DNA of 64,000 bases from Podarcis raffonei (GCF_027172205.1 NC_070603.1:5072501-5136500); one strand, 5' to 3'. Counted from the stretch's first letter, positions 55,232 through 59,274 are shown. Notes: generated by a model not told the origin, from the letters alone. Numbers and translations: made by a program.

Positions 55232-57067
55232 TACACACACACACACAAACTGCTGTGCCTCTGCTTGCTTTTCACCTTCCCAACCCTATTTCTGAAGCCA
55301 TTTCTCTCTTCTTTCCCTCAGCCCCACTTTACACCTCTGTTTTTACCTTCACCCCCATGTCTGTGCCTCCCTCCATTTTATGCAACCCCCTTGGACAGAG
55401 GCCACCCCCATTTTAATGTCCTGCATCTTCTTCTTTCTACATATTGCACCTACTTTTCACCTTCTCAATTAACAAGCCATAATCTCCTCCTATTCTTCAG
55501 ACCCATTCACACCCCTGCTTTCATCTTGAACCCCTTTCTCATGGCTCCTAACCCCCCTTTATAAGCCAATTTTCGCCTTTACACCCCTTTTCCCTCTATG
55601 CACCTTTTCTCATCTCTTCCTTGCACACATATCAACCCATTTCCTTGCCTTCGCCTCTCTCCTAATGTGCAGCTACTTTGTGCACATACATTTTGTGTTG
55701 ATATGTTACTTACTGTATCTTGAAAATAAATAGAGGCTTAAGAGCAAGCTTGTCAGCTTGTTCAGTTAGAGAGATTTCAGTTGATGGTTGTTGCACATAT
55801 ATGGGTGATTGCTTGTTAATAAAATAATTGCTAAGTTCCCAAATTGAATTTGGAGCTTCTTATTGAAGACAACACATAGTGGCAGGAGAGAAATACATAA
55901 TGTAAAGGTCGTATAGAATATCATAGTTTATCTCTCACACATGGGACAAGTGAAGAATGGAAGAGGGAGAAGTTTTTAACAGTCATTTTTTCCCTTTCAG
56001 TTTTTCGCCCATCTCACTGTACTCAAACAATAGCAGAGGTTTGAGTAAAGCAAGGATGGAGAGAGGCTGAGGTGTGGTCTTTTTTAAAGGCAAATCAGTT
56101 TTAACAAGAAGAAATAGCATCTGTGTTGTACCCTTCTCTGCCCACATCAAAAAGCTAACACAACAGAGCCATTCCCAGCTCCCTTTTTGCTGTACCAAAC
56201 CTTGTTTTGAAATCCCATTTCTCTCCCCCTCCCCATGTTCATTGTACTCAACCCTCTGTCATTCTATAAAATCACCACTTTTCCCCTTTCAGTTTGTCTC
56301 CATTCCTGCCTTCCTAAAACTTCTGGTGTTGTTTGAAACCTCCATTTCCTTTCCAGCTATAGTCATGCTTCTGCTGTTTTAAACCACCACTTTTCCGCAC
56401 CCTGACTCTGTGCAAATCCAAGATTGTGATACAGCACTACAAATCCTCCAATGTTGGTTTCATTTTGATGTACCGTATTTTTCGCTCCATTGGATGCAGT
56501 TTTTCCCCTCTAAAAATTGAGGGGAAATGTGTGTGCGTCCTATGGAGCGAATGCAGGCTTGTGCCATAGCCGCGAGCAACCCCTCCGGCAGGGAGAGGCT
56601 GCACGGGGCTATGGCTTCTTTAGCCCCGCACAGCTTCTCCCGGGAGGGAGAGGTTGCGTTGGGCTAAAGAGGAAGCCAAAGCAGCCAGCGGGATCCATGT
56701 GCAACCTCTCCGGCAGGGAGAGGTTGTGGGCAGCCTGTACGCTGCTCTTTGGGGCTGGGGGGGGAGATTTTTTTATTGATTTCCCCGTCTAAAAACTAGG
56801 TGCGCCCTATGGTCCGGTGCGCCCTATGGTGCGAAAAATACGGTATATAGGAAAATGTAAACATACACATACATGAATGTGTTGGTGTGCTTCTCCCCTG
56901 CCCTCACTGCCTTTTGCTTCCCCTCCTAGATCCAGGGTACGGAAGAAGCTCATAAAGAGCAGCGGAGGCAGCGACAGCTGGAAGACAACTATCGTTTTGT
57001 GTGGGGGCGCAGGCAGGATGAATTACCAGCTGCTGGCAGCGCTGATTCAGATGAACTGGATTTCTGA
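19187..57067 (+). CDS. OS9: OS9, ER lectin of ER-associated degradation (15 exons)
   Basis: OS9 is an ER-lumen lectin that binds trimmed mannose glycans on misfolded proteins and hands them to the SEL1L-HRD1 ubiquitin ligase. Fifteen exons (19187-19360, 31767-31943, 32454-32517, 33928-34004, 35001-35099, 36431-36632, 37704-37814, 38837-38958, 40581-40623, 42599-42687, 42941-43183, 44040-44259, 45715-45882, 48920-49032, 56930-57067) join in phase to 2040 nt, 679 residues plus stop; human OS9 has 667. Seen: a signal peptide (residues 1 to about 30, run of leucines), an MRH domain (about 112-234) keeping the known mannose contacts W121, W122, Q134, R192, E213 and Y219, a sequon at N181, an acidic middle and a C-terminus ending DELDF. 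All introns are GT-AG. The start ATG has A at -3 and G at +4. The gene looks intact. Splicing was inferred by eye from homology. Confidence 0.97.
19905..20135 (-). mobile_element. L2-like LINE 3' end fragment (OS9 intron 1)
   Basis: The plus strand shows the reversed 3'UTR ('tgggtggtgtacaacattaa') followed by reversed C-terminal codons, as in the other minus-strand L2 tails here. Degraded. Confidence 0.6.
20164..20290. mobile_element. palindromic hAT-like MITE copy
   Basis: 'ttggactacaggttccatca' on one arm and 'gaatgatgggagttggaatc' on the other form an imperfect inverted repeat around a central spacer, the family form detailed for 20432-20562. Confidence 0.6.
20432..20562. mobile_element. 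palindromic hAT-like MITE copy
   Basis: Arms 'tccagatgttgttgaactac' and 'agttcagcaacatctggagg' are inverted copies. It contains 'actacaactcccagcag' (20458-20474), like the ZNF143 motif ACTACAAYTCCCAGCA. The family has CAGGGATGGGGAACC-type ends, seen best near 33079, which points to hAT. Confidence 0.7.
21594..21634. repeat. (TC)n microsatellite
   Basis: About 20 CT/TC units, followed by a (CCCT)-like pyrimidine run, in OS9 intron 1. Confidence 0.9.
21823..22030. mobile_element. hAT MITE with perfect 8-bp target duplication
   Basis: 208 bp with ends 'caggggtctgcaacc' and 'ggttgctgacccctg', an inverted repeat. The octamer 'ttttaagg' flanks it at 21815-21822 and 22031-22038, as expected for hAT. 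No coding capacity. Confidence 0.9.
22136..22262. mobile_element. palindromic hAT-like MITE copy
   Basis: 'ctccaggggctttggactac' and 'gggagttgtaatccaaagca' form the imperfect inverted arms of the same family as 20432-20562. Confidence 0.65.
22925..23330 (-). mobile_element. LINE 3' tail (L2/CR1 group) and MITE fragment
   Basis: 'gtatttatatgctgctttt' and the A-rich run after it have the form of a minus-strand LINE 3' end. At 23268-23315, 'cagatgttgttggactccaa' is a piece of the palindromic MITE family. Confidence 0.45.
23330..23940. other. intron 1, no feature recognised
   Basis: No repeat or protein-like sequence was identified apart from short frames. Confidence 0.35.
23941..24388 (-). mobile_element. 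older L2-like LINE 3' fragment
   Basis: Begins with a (TTTA)n tract and 'ctgccctatacctgcagatc', then reads on the minus strand an HFxWxxGNMRxGLFCSGSxF-like C-terminus. It ends abruptly at the (AAT)n tail of the younger L2 copy. Confidence 0.7.
24389..25238 (-). mobile_element. young 5'-truncated L2-like LINE
   Basis: One uninterrupted minus-strand frame covers the end of the reverse transcriptase and the C-terminal region: 'RLRLNPDKTEVLFLGDRERV', 'ISRLDYCNALYVGLPLKVTR', 'AAARLVTGSGRRDHITPVLR' and 'RAFSVVAPALWNALPSDVKE'. The 3' end has the conserved 'ccgcccatctggctgagt' and an (AAT)n tail at 24389-24411. Absence of lesions marks it as recent. It was truncated just upstream of the thumb region. 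Confidence 0.9.
25341..25692 (-). mobile_element. BovB (RTE clade) LINE, 3' end
   Basis: The minus strand encodes the C-terminus of BovB ORF2: 'GKMEGTRRRGRQRTRWLDSV' and 'SLTKLREAVEDRSAWRALVQ' then GVTESRTQL. The 3' end is GAGTCGGACACAACT followed by an (AAC)n tail (plus strand 25358-25387). BovB is the LINE known to have moved horizontally between squamates, ruminants and other animals. This copy is strongly 5'-truncated but its remaining frame is open. Confidence 0.93.
25746..27425 (-). mobile_element. L2-like LINE with most of the reverse transcriptase
   Basis: Minus-strand frames hold, in order, 'PVSNIPLLGKVTERVVAEQL', 'FQSGFRPHHGTETALVALVD', 'VLLDLSAAFDTVDHNILLDR', then GVHQYADDTQLYLP (YADD catalytic box), RLRLNPDKTE, 'LGVILDSQLSMEAQVNSVSR' and the WLPVRFRARFK-type C-terminus. 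The frame is broken in several places (for instance near 26640-26755 and 26190), so the copy is inactive. It lacks the endonuclease and 5' region. Closest relative in the window is 24389-25238. Confidence 0.93.
27430..27650. other. dispersed repeat fragment
   Basis: About 27565-27650 ('gcccaactgagttcagttgg') belongs to a repeat also seen in diverged form near 715, 2110 and 31220. Its class was not determined. Confidence 0.35.
27661..27982 (-). mobile_element. full-length tRNA-derived SINE (Sauria-type)
   Basis: On the minus strand it begins with the tRNA-like part (A-box-like 'gtgacgctgtgg', B box 'ggttcgaatcc'), continues through 'aagtgcaagtagataaatag', and ends with GAGTCGTCCGCGACTGG and '...ggggtaccttt'. 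A perfect 10-bp target duplication 'tgcagcctaa' lies at 27651-27660 and 27983-27992. The 3' part resembles the BovB tail in the same intron. Confidence 0.9.
28030..28993 (-). mobile_element. 5'-truncated L1 LINE
   Basis: The minus strand encodes 209 codons of the L1 ORF2 C-terminus: 'AKIYHLPDNKCWKCKENEGT' (the Cys-rich zinc-knuckle-like motif), 'FHLWWTCPRIKAFWEMIYNE' and 'TTAARILIAKYWKTQDLPTL'. The 3'UTR and a T-rich start (A-tail) lie at 28030-28090. A perfect 18-bp target duplication 'aaatatgtgggcggtttg' lies at 28012-28029 and 28994-29011. Confidence 0.94.
29012..29895. other. intron 1, no feature recognised
   Basis: Contains a 142-codon open frame (29353-29781) that resembles no family I know and lacks splice or conservation support. 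Confidence 0.4.
29900..30110. mobile_element. pogo/Tigger-like MITE
   Basis: Ends 'cagtggtatctcaggttac' and, reverse-complemented, 'cagtggtacctcgggttaa', flanked by TA (29898-29899 and 30111-30112). Internal 'aggatgagaacagaaat' is shared with the copy at 4237-4461. Confidence 0.85.
30378..30530 (+). mobile_element. MIR-type SINE
   Basis: 'gtgttggactaggtcccagg', 'agggttcaaatccgcactca' and 'ttgggcaagtcagtgcctc', then 'ctcacagggttgttggaagg', follow the MIR-type order of tRNA head, core and tail. Confidence 0.7.
30704..31056 (-). mobile_element. full-length tRNA-derived SINE (Sauria-type)
   Basis: Same family as 27661-27982, with the tRNA-like head at the high-coordinate end ('gtagcgctgtgggttaaacc' on the minus strand) and a 3' tail containing GAGTCGGCCACG. 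The octamer 'taacttac' flanks it at 30696-30703 and 31057-31064. Confidence 0.9.
31767..31943 (+). CDS. OS9: OS9 exon 2
   Basis: Encodes 'SSDVVSISSKYKQMYECRLP' through 'LKPMEVAPCLTK'. Acceptor ttcccag, donor AAG|gtaact. 59 codons, phase 0 at both ends. It leads into the MRH domain. Confidence 0.96.
31944..32453. other. OS9 intron 2, nothing recognised
   Basis: No repeat or RNA gene was identified. A pyrimidine-rich run lies at about 32205-32250. Confidence 0.5.
32454..32517 (+). CDS. OS9: OS9 exon 3
   Basis: Encodes 'TKDWWTYEFCYGKHIQQYHM', holding the WW pair and the glutamine that contact mannose. Acceptor tctctcag, donor GAAG|gtactc. Exits after one base of a codon. Confidence 0.96.
32518..33927. 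other. OS9 intron 3
   Basis: Mostly unremarkable. About 33079-33155 begins 'cagggatggggagccttggg' and continues into 'ggaccacaactcccatgact', one end and arm of the palindromic hAT-like MITE family. A short (ATC)n run lies at about 33833-33850. Confidence 0.5.
33928..34004 (+). CDS. OS9: OS9 exon 4
   Basis: Encodes 'ESEIKGDILYLGYYQSAFDW' and 'DNETAK', near-identical to human. Acceptor caccccag, donor AAG|gtgggt. Confidence 0.96.
34005..35000. other. OS9 intron 4
   Basis: Contains an L2-like 3' fragment at about 34255-34320 ('atctctttaaccaggccttt') and short MITE-like pieces near 34430 and 34740-34800. A 161-codon frame at 34429-34914 crosses these and is not considered a gene. Confidence 0.45.
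35001..35099 (+). CDS. OS9: OS9 exon 5
   Basis: Encodes 'ASKQHKLKRYHSQTYVNGSK' and 'CNLNGKPREAEVR', with the NGS glycosylation sequon and the mannose-contact arginine of PRE. 33 codons, phase 0. Confidence 0.96.
35250..35365. mobile_element. palindromic hAT-like MITE copy (OS9 intron 5)
   Basis: 'ccagatgctgctggactaca' on the left and 'gctggggctgatgagagttg' on the right match the family arms. Confidence 0.65.
35680..35800 (+). mobile_element. L2-like LINE 3' tail fragment
   Basis: 'aaactgctttgagatttatt' with an (AT)n end has the form of an L2-group 3' terminus. Short and degraded. Confidence 0.4.
35948..36055. mobile_element. palindromic hAT-like MITE copy
   Basis: 'gctagatgcaactcccatca', a central 'ctgaccattggctatgcaaa' and 'gatgggagtccaaccacatc' match the family. 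It lies in OS9 intron 5. Confidence 0.65.
36190..36420 (+). mobile_element. tRNA-derived SINE, second family
   Basis: Begins 'gggccatagctcagtgggtg' (A-box-like TAGCTCAGTGG) and ends 'tgagtcagtataaaacagct'. The body is diverged and the B box is lost. A related fragment lies at 39395-39550. It ends a few bases before OS9 exon 6 (36431), whose acceptor follows at once. Confidence 0.7.
36431..36632 (+). CDS. OS9: OS9 exon 6
   Basis: Encodes the end of the MRH domain, 'DYIARVDEPQSCSYVLTI', with contact residues E213 and Y219, then a proline-rich stretch. It is three residues shorter than human at EEGSGDY (human DEGAGISGDY). Donor GTGT|gtaagt. Confidence 0.96.
36925..37015 (+). mobile_element. MIR-type SINE fragment
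   Basis: 'gtggtgtagtgaagactgtg' and 'ggattcaaattccacttagc' resemble the tRNA-like head of a MIR-type SINE. Confidence 0.5.
37226..37550 (+). mobile_element. L1-type 3'UTR insertion in OS9 intron 6
   Basis: 325 bp ending in AATAAA and a poly(A) run (37541-37550), flanked by a perfect 17-bp target duplication 'gtatttgagcgctgact' at 37209-37225 and 37551-37567. The T/G-rich pre-tail resembles squamate L1 3'UTRs. It has no coding part, so L1 identity is inferred from the tail and the insertion mechanism. Confidence 0.85.
37704..37814 (+). CDS. OS9: OS9 exon 7
   Basis: Encodes 'DTKRKVEEISEELKTLDTRL' and 'WNERDPNSAVQDSDGN', corresponding to human DKIIEELQDLGPQVW. Acceptor tttttgcag, donor AATG|gtaaga. 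Confidence 0.94.
37914..38145. mobile_element. pogo/Tigger-like MITE, second subfamily
   Basis: Ends 'cagtggaccatccggata' and, reverse-complemented, 'cagtggacccttgggtta', flanked by TA (37912-37913 and 38146-38147). It lies in OS9 intron 7. Confidence 0.8.
38148..38836. other. OS9 intron 7 remainder, nothing recognised
   Basis: No repeat family or gene was identified. Confidence 0.4.
38837..38958 (+). CDS. OS9: OS9 exon 8
   Basis: Encodes 'TPEPLPTASPPESDPGDDSD' then FWERALRGGEK, aligning with human KDDSKDSDFWKMLNE. Acceptor ttggtcag, donor AAG|gtaacc. Confidence 0.94.
39015..39048. repeat. (GT)n microsatellite
   Basis: About 17 GT units in OS9 intron 8. Confidence 0.95.
39390..39555 (+). 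mobile_element. tRNA-derived SINE fragment, second family
   Basis: 'agcatctgctttgcacgcag' followed by 'gttcagtccccggcatatcc' (B-box-like) and a body ending in 'cctatgttcctgtg'. It resembles the family at 36190-36420. Confidence 0.7.
39632..39930. mobile_element. hAT-like fragment
   Basis: Starts 'caggggtggggaacctcca', a hAT-type end, but no matching right end was found. The extent is uncertain. Confidence 0.35.
40070..40448 (-). mobile_element. L2-like LINE 3' fragment (OS9 intron 8)
   Basis: Reversed 3'UTR ('cagggcagttcacaacataa') followed by a minus-strand frame with 'RPGGWEHENRPFLQWFPICG', the older L2-like subfamily also seen at 23.94 kb. Confidence 0.75.
40581..40623 (+). CDS. OS9: OS9 exon 9
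   Basis: A 43-nt exon encoding 'EEEPIMKTADSHLA', a low-conservation acidic linker. It is accepted because its acceptor (tttttctgcag), donor (gtaagtg) and phases fit exons 8 and 10 exactly. Confidence 0.9.
40640..42010 (+). mobile_element. old L2-like LINE (OS9 intron 9)
   Basis: Degraded plus-strand reading of a reverse transcriptase: an LTQSLSATFENIDQL-like stretch (family LLDLSAAFDTIDH), 'GGTALEWFHANL', a DPVLFNT-like stretch, then a DYYNSLYVGLPSDLVRKLW and LHWLPIHYWARFKALVL-like C-terminus. Many stops and frameshifts are scattered throughout. It fills most of intron 9. Confidence 0.85.
42011..42598. other. OS9 intron 9 end, nothing recognised
   Basis: Contains a poly(G) run near 42369-42380 and an L2-like tail ('ggtggtatataaattatttt') at about 42535-42575. 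Otherwise unassigned. Confidence 0.4.
42599..42687 (+). CDS. OS9: OS9 exon 10
   Basis: Encodes 'IHFKVIKNPGDLVQFIRDLK', matching human VQVKVIRSPADLIRFIEELK. Acceptor tcttttcag, donor AAG|gtaaga. Confidence 0.95.
42941..43183 (+). CDS. OS9: OS9 exon 11
   Basis: 81 codons of acidic, helical sequence including 'LLGKFEKELEDILLPKSEM', matching human LLGEFEKELEGILLPSDRD. Shorter acidic run than the human glutamate/aspartate tract. Confidence 0.96.
43608..43932. mobile_element. degraded hAT-like element (OS9 intron 11)
   Basis: Begins 'ctgtggttctcaaagcgggt' and ends 'aagtgtgggagcaactgctg', a decayed form of the hAT end pair CAGTGGTTCTCAAA / TTTGGGAACCACTG. No clear target duplication. Confidence 0.5.
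44040..44259 (+). CDS. OS9: OS9 exon 12
   Basis: Encodes 'VEDELETEGLKGEFDRKQAS' and 'LASTLNKLIDKLD', matching human LALTSTLNKLIKRLEE, then an acidic tail. Exits after one base of a codon. Confidence 0.95.
44260..45714. other. OS9 intron 12
   Basis: Holds two short fragments resembling the palindromic hAT-like MITE, at about 44660-44745 ('tggtgccctccagctgtttt') and 45280-45378 ('gatggtgggagtctggaggg'). A poly(G) run lies near 45028. No other feature recognised. Confidence 0.45.
45715..45882 (+). CDS. OS9: OS9 exon 13, likely skippable
   Basis: 168 nt, a multiple of three with the same phase at both ends, encoding 'GRVKVRVTKVKPGS' and 'NPQLRHIESVVKDLLEKEGL'. It corresponds to the ~55-residue segment absent from human isoform 2 (OS-9.2), so exon skipping would keep the frame here too. 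Confidence 0.95.
46073..46693. mobile_element. pogo/Tigger-like non-autonomous element (OS9 intron 13)
   Basis: The right end reads 'aaccgaggtaccactg' before TA, and the left starts near 'agcttggttctcaaactgaa'. Reversed, the right end gives 'cagtggtacctcggttttcg' and 'aacagcttggttcacgaac', related to the other CAGTGGTACCTC families here. About 620 bp, no coding capacity seen. Confidence 0.7.
47100..47352. mobile_element. hAT MITE with perfect 8-bp target duplication
   Basis: 253 bp with ends 'caggggaaggcaacct' and 'aggttgctgacccctg'. The octamer 'aactaggt' lies on both sides (47092-47099 and 47353-47360). It is related at the ends to the element at 21823-22030. Confidence 0.9.
47380..47745 (-). 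mobile_element. LINE 3' end fragment (L2/CR1 group)
   Basis: 'caagacagtttacaacatga' and the A-rich stretch that follows have the form of a minus-strand LINE 3'UTR, then a short diverged C-terminal region. Degraded. Confidence 0.45.
47838..48095. repeat. dispersed repeat, class undetermined
   Basis: 'tggcgatcactcatagctga' with 'gtaggattgtcttccatgaa' and 'ggaggccaattctggatcca' has the look of a high-copy reptile repeat, but I could not assign it to a class. Confidence 0.35.
48100..48919. other. OS9 intron 13 end, nothing recognised
   Basis: A short tandem duplication of 'agtactgtttttccccaaac' lies at about 48377-48418. No other feature recognised. Confidence 0.4.
48920..49032 (+). CDS. OS9: OS9 exon 14
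   Basis: Encodes 'KIEIKIVTTGGLGEDDDTHW' and 'LKDIFFNIL', matching human KIEIKIVRPW...LKEIFFNIL. Acceptor ggctggcag, donor CTG|gtgagg. Followed by the 7.9-kb intron carrying the copia element. Confidence 0.96.
49496..49889 (-). repeat. 3' LTR of the copia element (fossil)
   Basis: 394 bp, identical to 54269-54662 in a base-by-base reading. On the minus strand it starts TGTGGAGTTT. Confidence 0.93.
49694..54070 (-). CDS. copia polyprotein (fossil)
   Basis: The frame from an ATG at 54070 ('MAAAQAQQSQESYPGERLNG') runs without interruption; the frame is also open further upstream into the LTR, but this start precedes the typical copia Gag opening LNGxNWxxW. Order of parts: Gag with a CCHC knuckle ('CYRCGSNTHLIRNCP', about residue 190), protease ('VIDSGASHCLV', about 295), integrase ('HRRFGH', 'FQSDRGGEFT', 'HSPQQNGVAER', about 440-700), reverse transcriptase ('NHFDVDVAYLNSDL', 'VFVDDILLMA', about 890-1130) and RNase H ('WVDSDWANLEDRKSVSG', 'SSTEAEFSAL', about 1235-1370). 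The integrase-before-RT order defines copia. The frame runs into the 3' LTR. Confidence 0.93.
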   Translation of the reverse strand: MAAAQAQQSQESYPGERLNGANWEAWSRGARGWFVATGLWSPVQKEPAPPMQATALQSERAQRELCLLKASVDALLLPHLEGVESAEAVWQVLTIFSKLRQLNVPFPDELKAYTLLSSLDRSYENLVLTMETMPPQDLTIEYISGRLIDEESKRQRAGKEPAGCTPRRSGGAAARSGEDCVRAFVSKSCYRCGSNTHLIRNCPLEAQGGSKETGRRGMSTKQVPRAGSQQRRGKAAGQEKNKDKASYHLTAALASLRKGKSPSRGEAVAMATDGNASNATASVENNQRHSLSLVIDSGASHCLVTSAGLLRNCKTVKTGRYVTLADGSQRPLTETGLLYCSFIDHWVEAFVVPELAHSLLSVPALMAAGFDVLFSNNVCSFFRNGKKIHSVQRRGTLFLVKMPIEDGAGGKMGLVENGASGESIEDAQGQCANIPPHHDCLHLWHRRFGHAGWSYVKKATDNTIGCRFKACDKYLDCQACKQSKVVTCSYPRSERKTSKPFELVHSDLSGPMPTPSLAGSKWVLVLVDDFTKHAWLFALQQKSEAAALIRDWITAVELRFSTKVVSFQSDRGGEFTGSALQSFFRQKGISHRLTAPHSPQQNGVAERKFRTLQESANAMLADSGLPQRFWAESYRTACFLQNRVFNSSVGDTPFFLLHRKKPKVHFLRTFGSTAWVLIPKAMRRKGEPRSRKMIFVGYEPGSKAWRFAYPTGNQSRLLISGSAEFCEQSGWKRLHGNPDILVDSDEEEEGEAEPVADEHSPQPQSPEPGSPRERLRISPKGSPRTPPQVSVKSEPRSEPSSPAGPAVRPKRRSRSEGDDSDIEDRRVDPGESGAVPEFTLRRSARSTRGKPPERYEATSVWVGVARCEPESFEDVQKLPREEASKWHEAMQKEMNSMESLGVFSLTQLPANQQAVGCRWVYRLKPTEAGEPQYKARLVARGFTQRRGVHFTEVYSPTSRAETLRMLLAVAAQRGWKVNHFDVDVAYLNSDLQEELYMRPPPGFEVSEPGVVWRLHKSIYGLRQSARNWNMCLHEALEKLGFKRSLADSCLYIRDSGLLQQVAQVFVDDILLMARTSEQVEKFAKELGKRFKLKQLGDVKSYLGVEIARASDESFLLRQKGKIEQLLEKFRMSDCAGARSPMEAGYVKECQQVERVVFENTELFQSALGSLLYLSQWSRPDIAFAVNLLSREASSPSVQAWNGVKRVLRYLQDTKDFCLKMSAEGDVKLTAWVDSDWANLEDRKSVSGLVVKFGDSVIGWRSRKQSLIALSSTEAEFSALSEVCRELEFYVCLVEEICEEDCLPVVVHEDNQPCLKLAETGQFKARTKHLDIRFQNVCQSVHEGLVALKYCPSTKNLADGFTKPLTFQKHEEFCEGLCMGKALMATVSRRRTRGGVEFGTDRVRSPRCPASGKKRRGRKRRSLLSQSSDAARLSVSRLTSLLAEQQLGTEAASVLLEHG
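54269..54662 (-). repeat. 5' LTR of the copia element (fossil)
   Basis: Partner of 49496-49889, same length and sequence. It is followed on its outer side by the target pentamer and the right half of the hAT element. Confidence 0.93.
54762..54835 (-). mobile_element. CR1-like LINE 3' end fragment
   Basis: 'tagaatcatagaattgtaga' with 'gttggacaggaccacaagat' is the reversed CR1 3' terminus typical of sauropsids. Confidence 0.7.
55199..55248. repeat. (TG)n / (AC)n microsatellite pair
   Basis: About 15 TG units, a short 'tatt' spacer, then about seven AC units, giving a small inverted repeat. Confidence 0.9.
55250..56470. other. OS9 intron 14 end, pyrimidine-rich, nothing recognised
   Basis: A long C/T-rich stretch at about 55260-55660 and unassigned sequence after it. 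No repeat or gene identified. Confidence 0.4.
56473..56843. mobile_element. Tc1/mariner-type MITE
   Basis: Ends 'ccgtatttttcgctcc' and 'gtgcgaaaaatacgg' are inverted repeats flanked by TA (56471-56472 and 56844-56845). Same family as 58939-59195. It ends about 85 bp before OS9 exon 15. Confidence 0.85.
56930..57067 (+). CDS. OS9: OS9 exon 15 (coding part)
   Basis: Encodes 'EEAHKEQRRQRQLEDNYRFV' and ends ADSDELDF-stop, matching human EEAQKERQRQKELESNYRRVW...DEFDF. Acceptor cccctcctag. Confidence 0.95.
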   Translation: MQGTEEAHKEQRRQRQLEDNYRFVWGRRQDELPAAGSADSDELDF

Positions 57068-58275
57068 ACCTCAACCAGCATTGGAACTTGGTCACCTGTG
57101 GCTTTCCCCCCTCCAAGACTTCTTGGGCACCGTTTCAGTTGCTCGCCAGGAAGAGCAGCGTGTTTCAATAGTGACCAGAATCCCATTAGAACTGCCTACA
57201 AAGTGACTGGCAAGTGTGGGCGGCATCTCTTGCCCCTACTTCTCTTCATTGGACCCACTACCGTCTCATGAGTTTCTCTCTTTCTCTTTCTTTCTCTCCC
57301 TCCTTCCCATCCCCTTCTCTCTCTGTCTCTCTCAAGTACCCTCAGGCATGTCCCCACCATAGCCTAAAAGGCTTCCATAAACTGCCTCACATGGCCACGG
57401 CAGCCTTGGTGCCAAATCTGTGGTGCCCTCCCATGCCATGCTGTTGGTGTCAACCCTCACAGTCTCATGCCAGCTGTGCTTGGCAACAGGAGCAACAAAA
57501 ACCAGGCCACCCACTTGACTCATTGGGAGTCTCTTGACCTGATGCTGTTTTGGGGTGTGCATTTCCGGGTGGTAACAGGCCTTTGGCTCAATGCAACGTG
57601 GAGTGGAGAGCTGGAACTCATTCACCACCCTCCCCACTTTCCCCAAAGCTCGTGTATGTGGAGGAAATCCCTGGGCTTATGCAGATGGCTGCCTCTCACC
57701 TGTGTGCCTTGAACCTGGAGGAGGGTGGCGAGGGAGGGGACACGCTTCCCTGTCCTGTCTTGGCCTCTTCCTAGCATTCTGTTGGGGAGGGAAGGTTTGC
57801 ATGAAGCAAGTTCAAATCTGCTCTGTCGTTTACAGGCCATTCCTCTACTACTTTTCATTTGCATAGCACCAAGCCATTGTGCAAGGTCCGCAGCCCTGGT
57901 CTAGTGAACCCCAGCAAAGAGAGAATGCAAAATAGTGGTTGGCTGGGAGAATGTTGCAAACTGTTCTCTCTGCCGGCATTGTTTCACATATACTAAGGCC
58001 CTCGACACGGGAGTATGTGCTGAACTGTGCTGAAACGCAGCTTTTTACGGCAAAGGCTGGCTGTTACTTCTGTGAAGTCTCGAGCCACAAGCCTGGCTGA
58101 AATCTCTTGCAGCGAGACAAGCGTTCAGCTTACATGATGGGTGACTGGAGGTGAGGAGTCCCTGGCCAAGGAAGGGGAGAGGCTGGAAGAATCGGGCTGC
58201 CTGCCTGGCCTTGGCACGTACAGGATGATTCAGTTCTCTTTTTTCCTATCAATAAACCCAGATCAACCCAGAATA
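57068..58275 (+). other. OS9: OS9 3'UTR
   Basis: Sequence after the OS9 stop with no further coding signal, including a (TTTC)n-like pyrimidine run near 57270-57330. The end is set by the poly(A) signal at 58251. Confidence 0.7.
58251..58256 (+). terminator. OS9: OS9 polyadenylation signal
   Basis: AATAAA followed about 45 bases later by a GT-rich run (58297 on), a usual downstream element. It is the first canonical signal after the stop codon in the 3'UTR. Confidence 0.75.
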
Positions 58276-58296
58276 CGAGATTTCAATGTTTTGCTT

Positions 58297-58310
58297 TTGT
58301 GTGTGTGTGT

Positions 58311-58344
<34 letters not shown>
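58297..58344. repeat. (GT)n then (GA)n microsatellite
   Basis: Interrupted (GT)n at 58297-58324, then (GA)n at 58325-58343, directly downstream of the OS9 poly(A) site. Confidence 0.9.
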
Positions 58345-58936
58345 ATGCAAATGAGCCAAGCAAGGACACTGGATACAGAATTCCTAATGTACTAGAGCGA
58401 CCTTTTTTTTTACCTTCACAAACCAATACATGTGATATAAAATGTGTCTTGCAACGCGCTGAAGACCTTTTTTCAGTTTGTTTTTGCAAATCTTCAGTGA
58501 AGGTGCCTTACTGAGGATCTTGATGGCAAAGGGGCAGTGTCTCATTAAGCAAATAAATCTAAGGCTGGATTTAGGAACAGGTACCTGACCCAGGCAATGG
58601 TCTGCGCTGGGCTCATGTGTGCCCTGGCTAAGCTTGGAACAACGTAATAAAAATAAACAAAAAGCCAACAATATTCCAAAATGACAAAATCTTACAAATA
58701 AGAGGGCCTGATAACCAGCAAATTAGTAAAGAAGCAAAACCACAATGACAGAAATTTTAAATTTCCAATTAACCGAAATACCTAGGTACGGCATTTAAAC
58801 AAATTAAATCATCTTTGGTTTTAGGAACAGTTTCCACTCCCATTTTTATTGTGTTGGTTGTAAGTTGTTTCTAAATGGTTTGTAATACTGTTTTTAACGC
58901 TGTTACCTGCGCTGAAAGCTTAGGGTGAAGGGTGGG
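58345..58936. other. no gene recognised
   Basis: AT-rich sequence with an L2-like tail hint near 58830-58930 ('aatactgtttttaacgctgt'). Nothing else recognised. Confidence 0.35.
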
Positions 58937-58938
58937 TA

Positions 58939-59195
58939 CCGTATTTTTTGCTCTATAAGACTCACATTTTCCCTCCTAAAAAGTAAGGGGAAATGTGTGT
59001 GTGTCTTATGGAGCGAATGCAGGCTGCGCAGCTATTCCAGAAGCCAGAACAGCAAGAGGGATTGCTGCTTTCACTGCGCAGCGATCCCTCTTGCTGTTCT
59101 GGCTTCTGAGATTCAGAATATTTTCCCCTTGTTTTCCTTCTCCAAAAACTAGGTGTATCTTGTGGTCTGGTGTGTCTTATAGAGCGAAAAATACG
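58939..59195. mobile_element. Tc1/mariner-type MITE with internal perfect hairpin
   Basis: Ends 'ccgtattttttgctct' and 'agagcgaaaaatacg' are flanked by TA (58937-58938 and 59196-59197). Inside, 59039-59061 and 59085-59107 are perfect 23-base inverted copies ('agaagccagaacagcaagag' begins the left arm) around a 23-base loop. Confidence 0.88.
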
Positions 59196-59274
59196 TAATT
59201 AATTAGATTGACTTCTTGTTTATGGCAGGCCACTGCCCTCCTGTCTCTCACACAAAAAAGCTCAGTTCTGTGTC

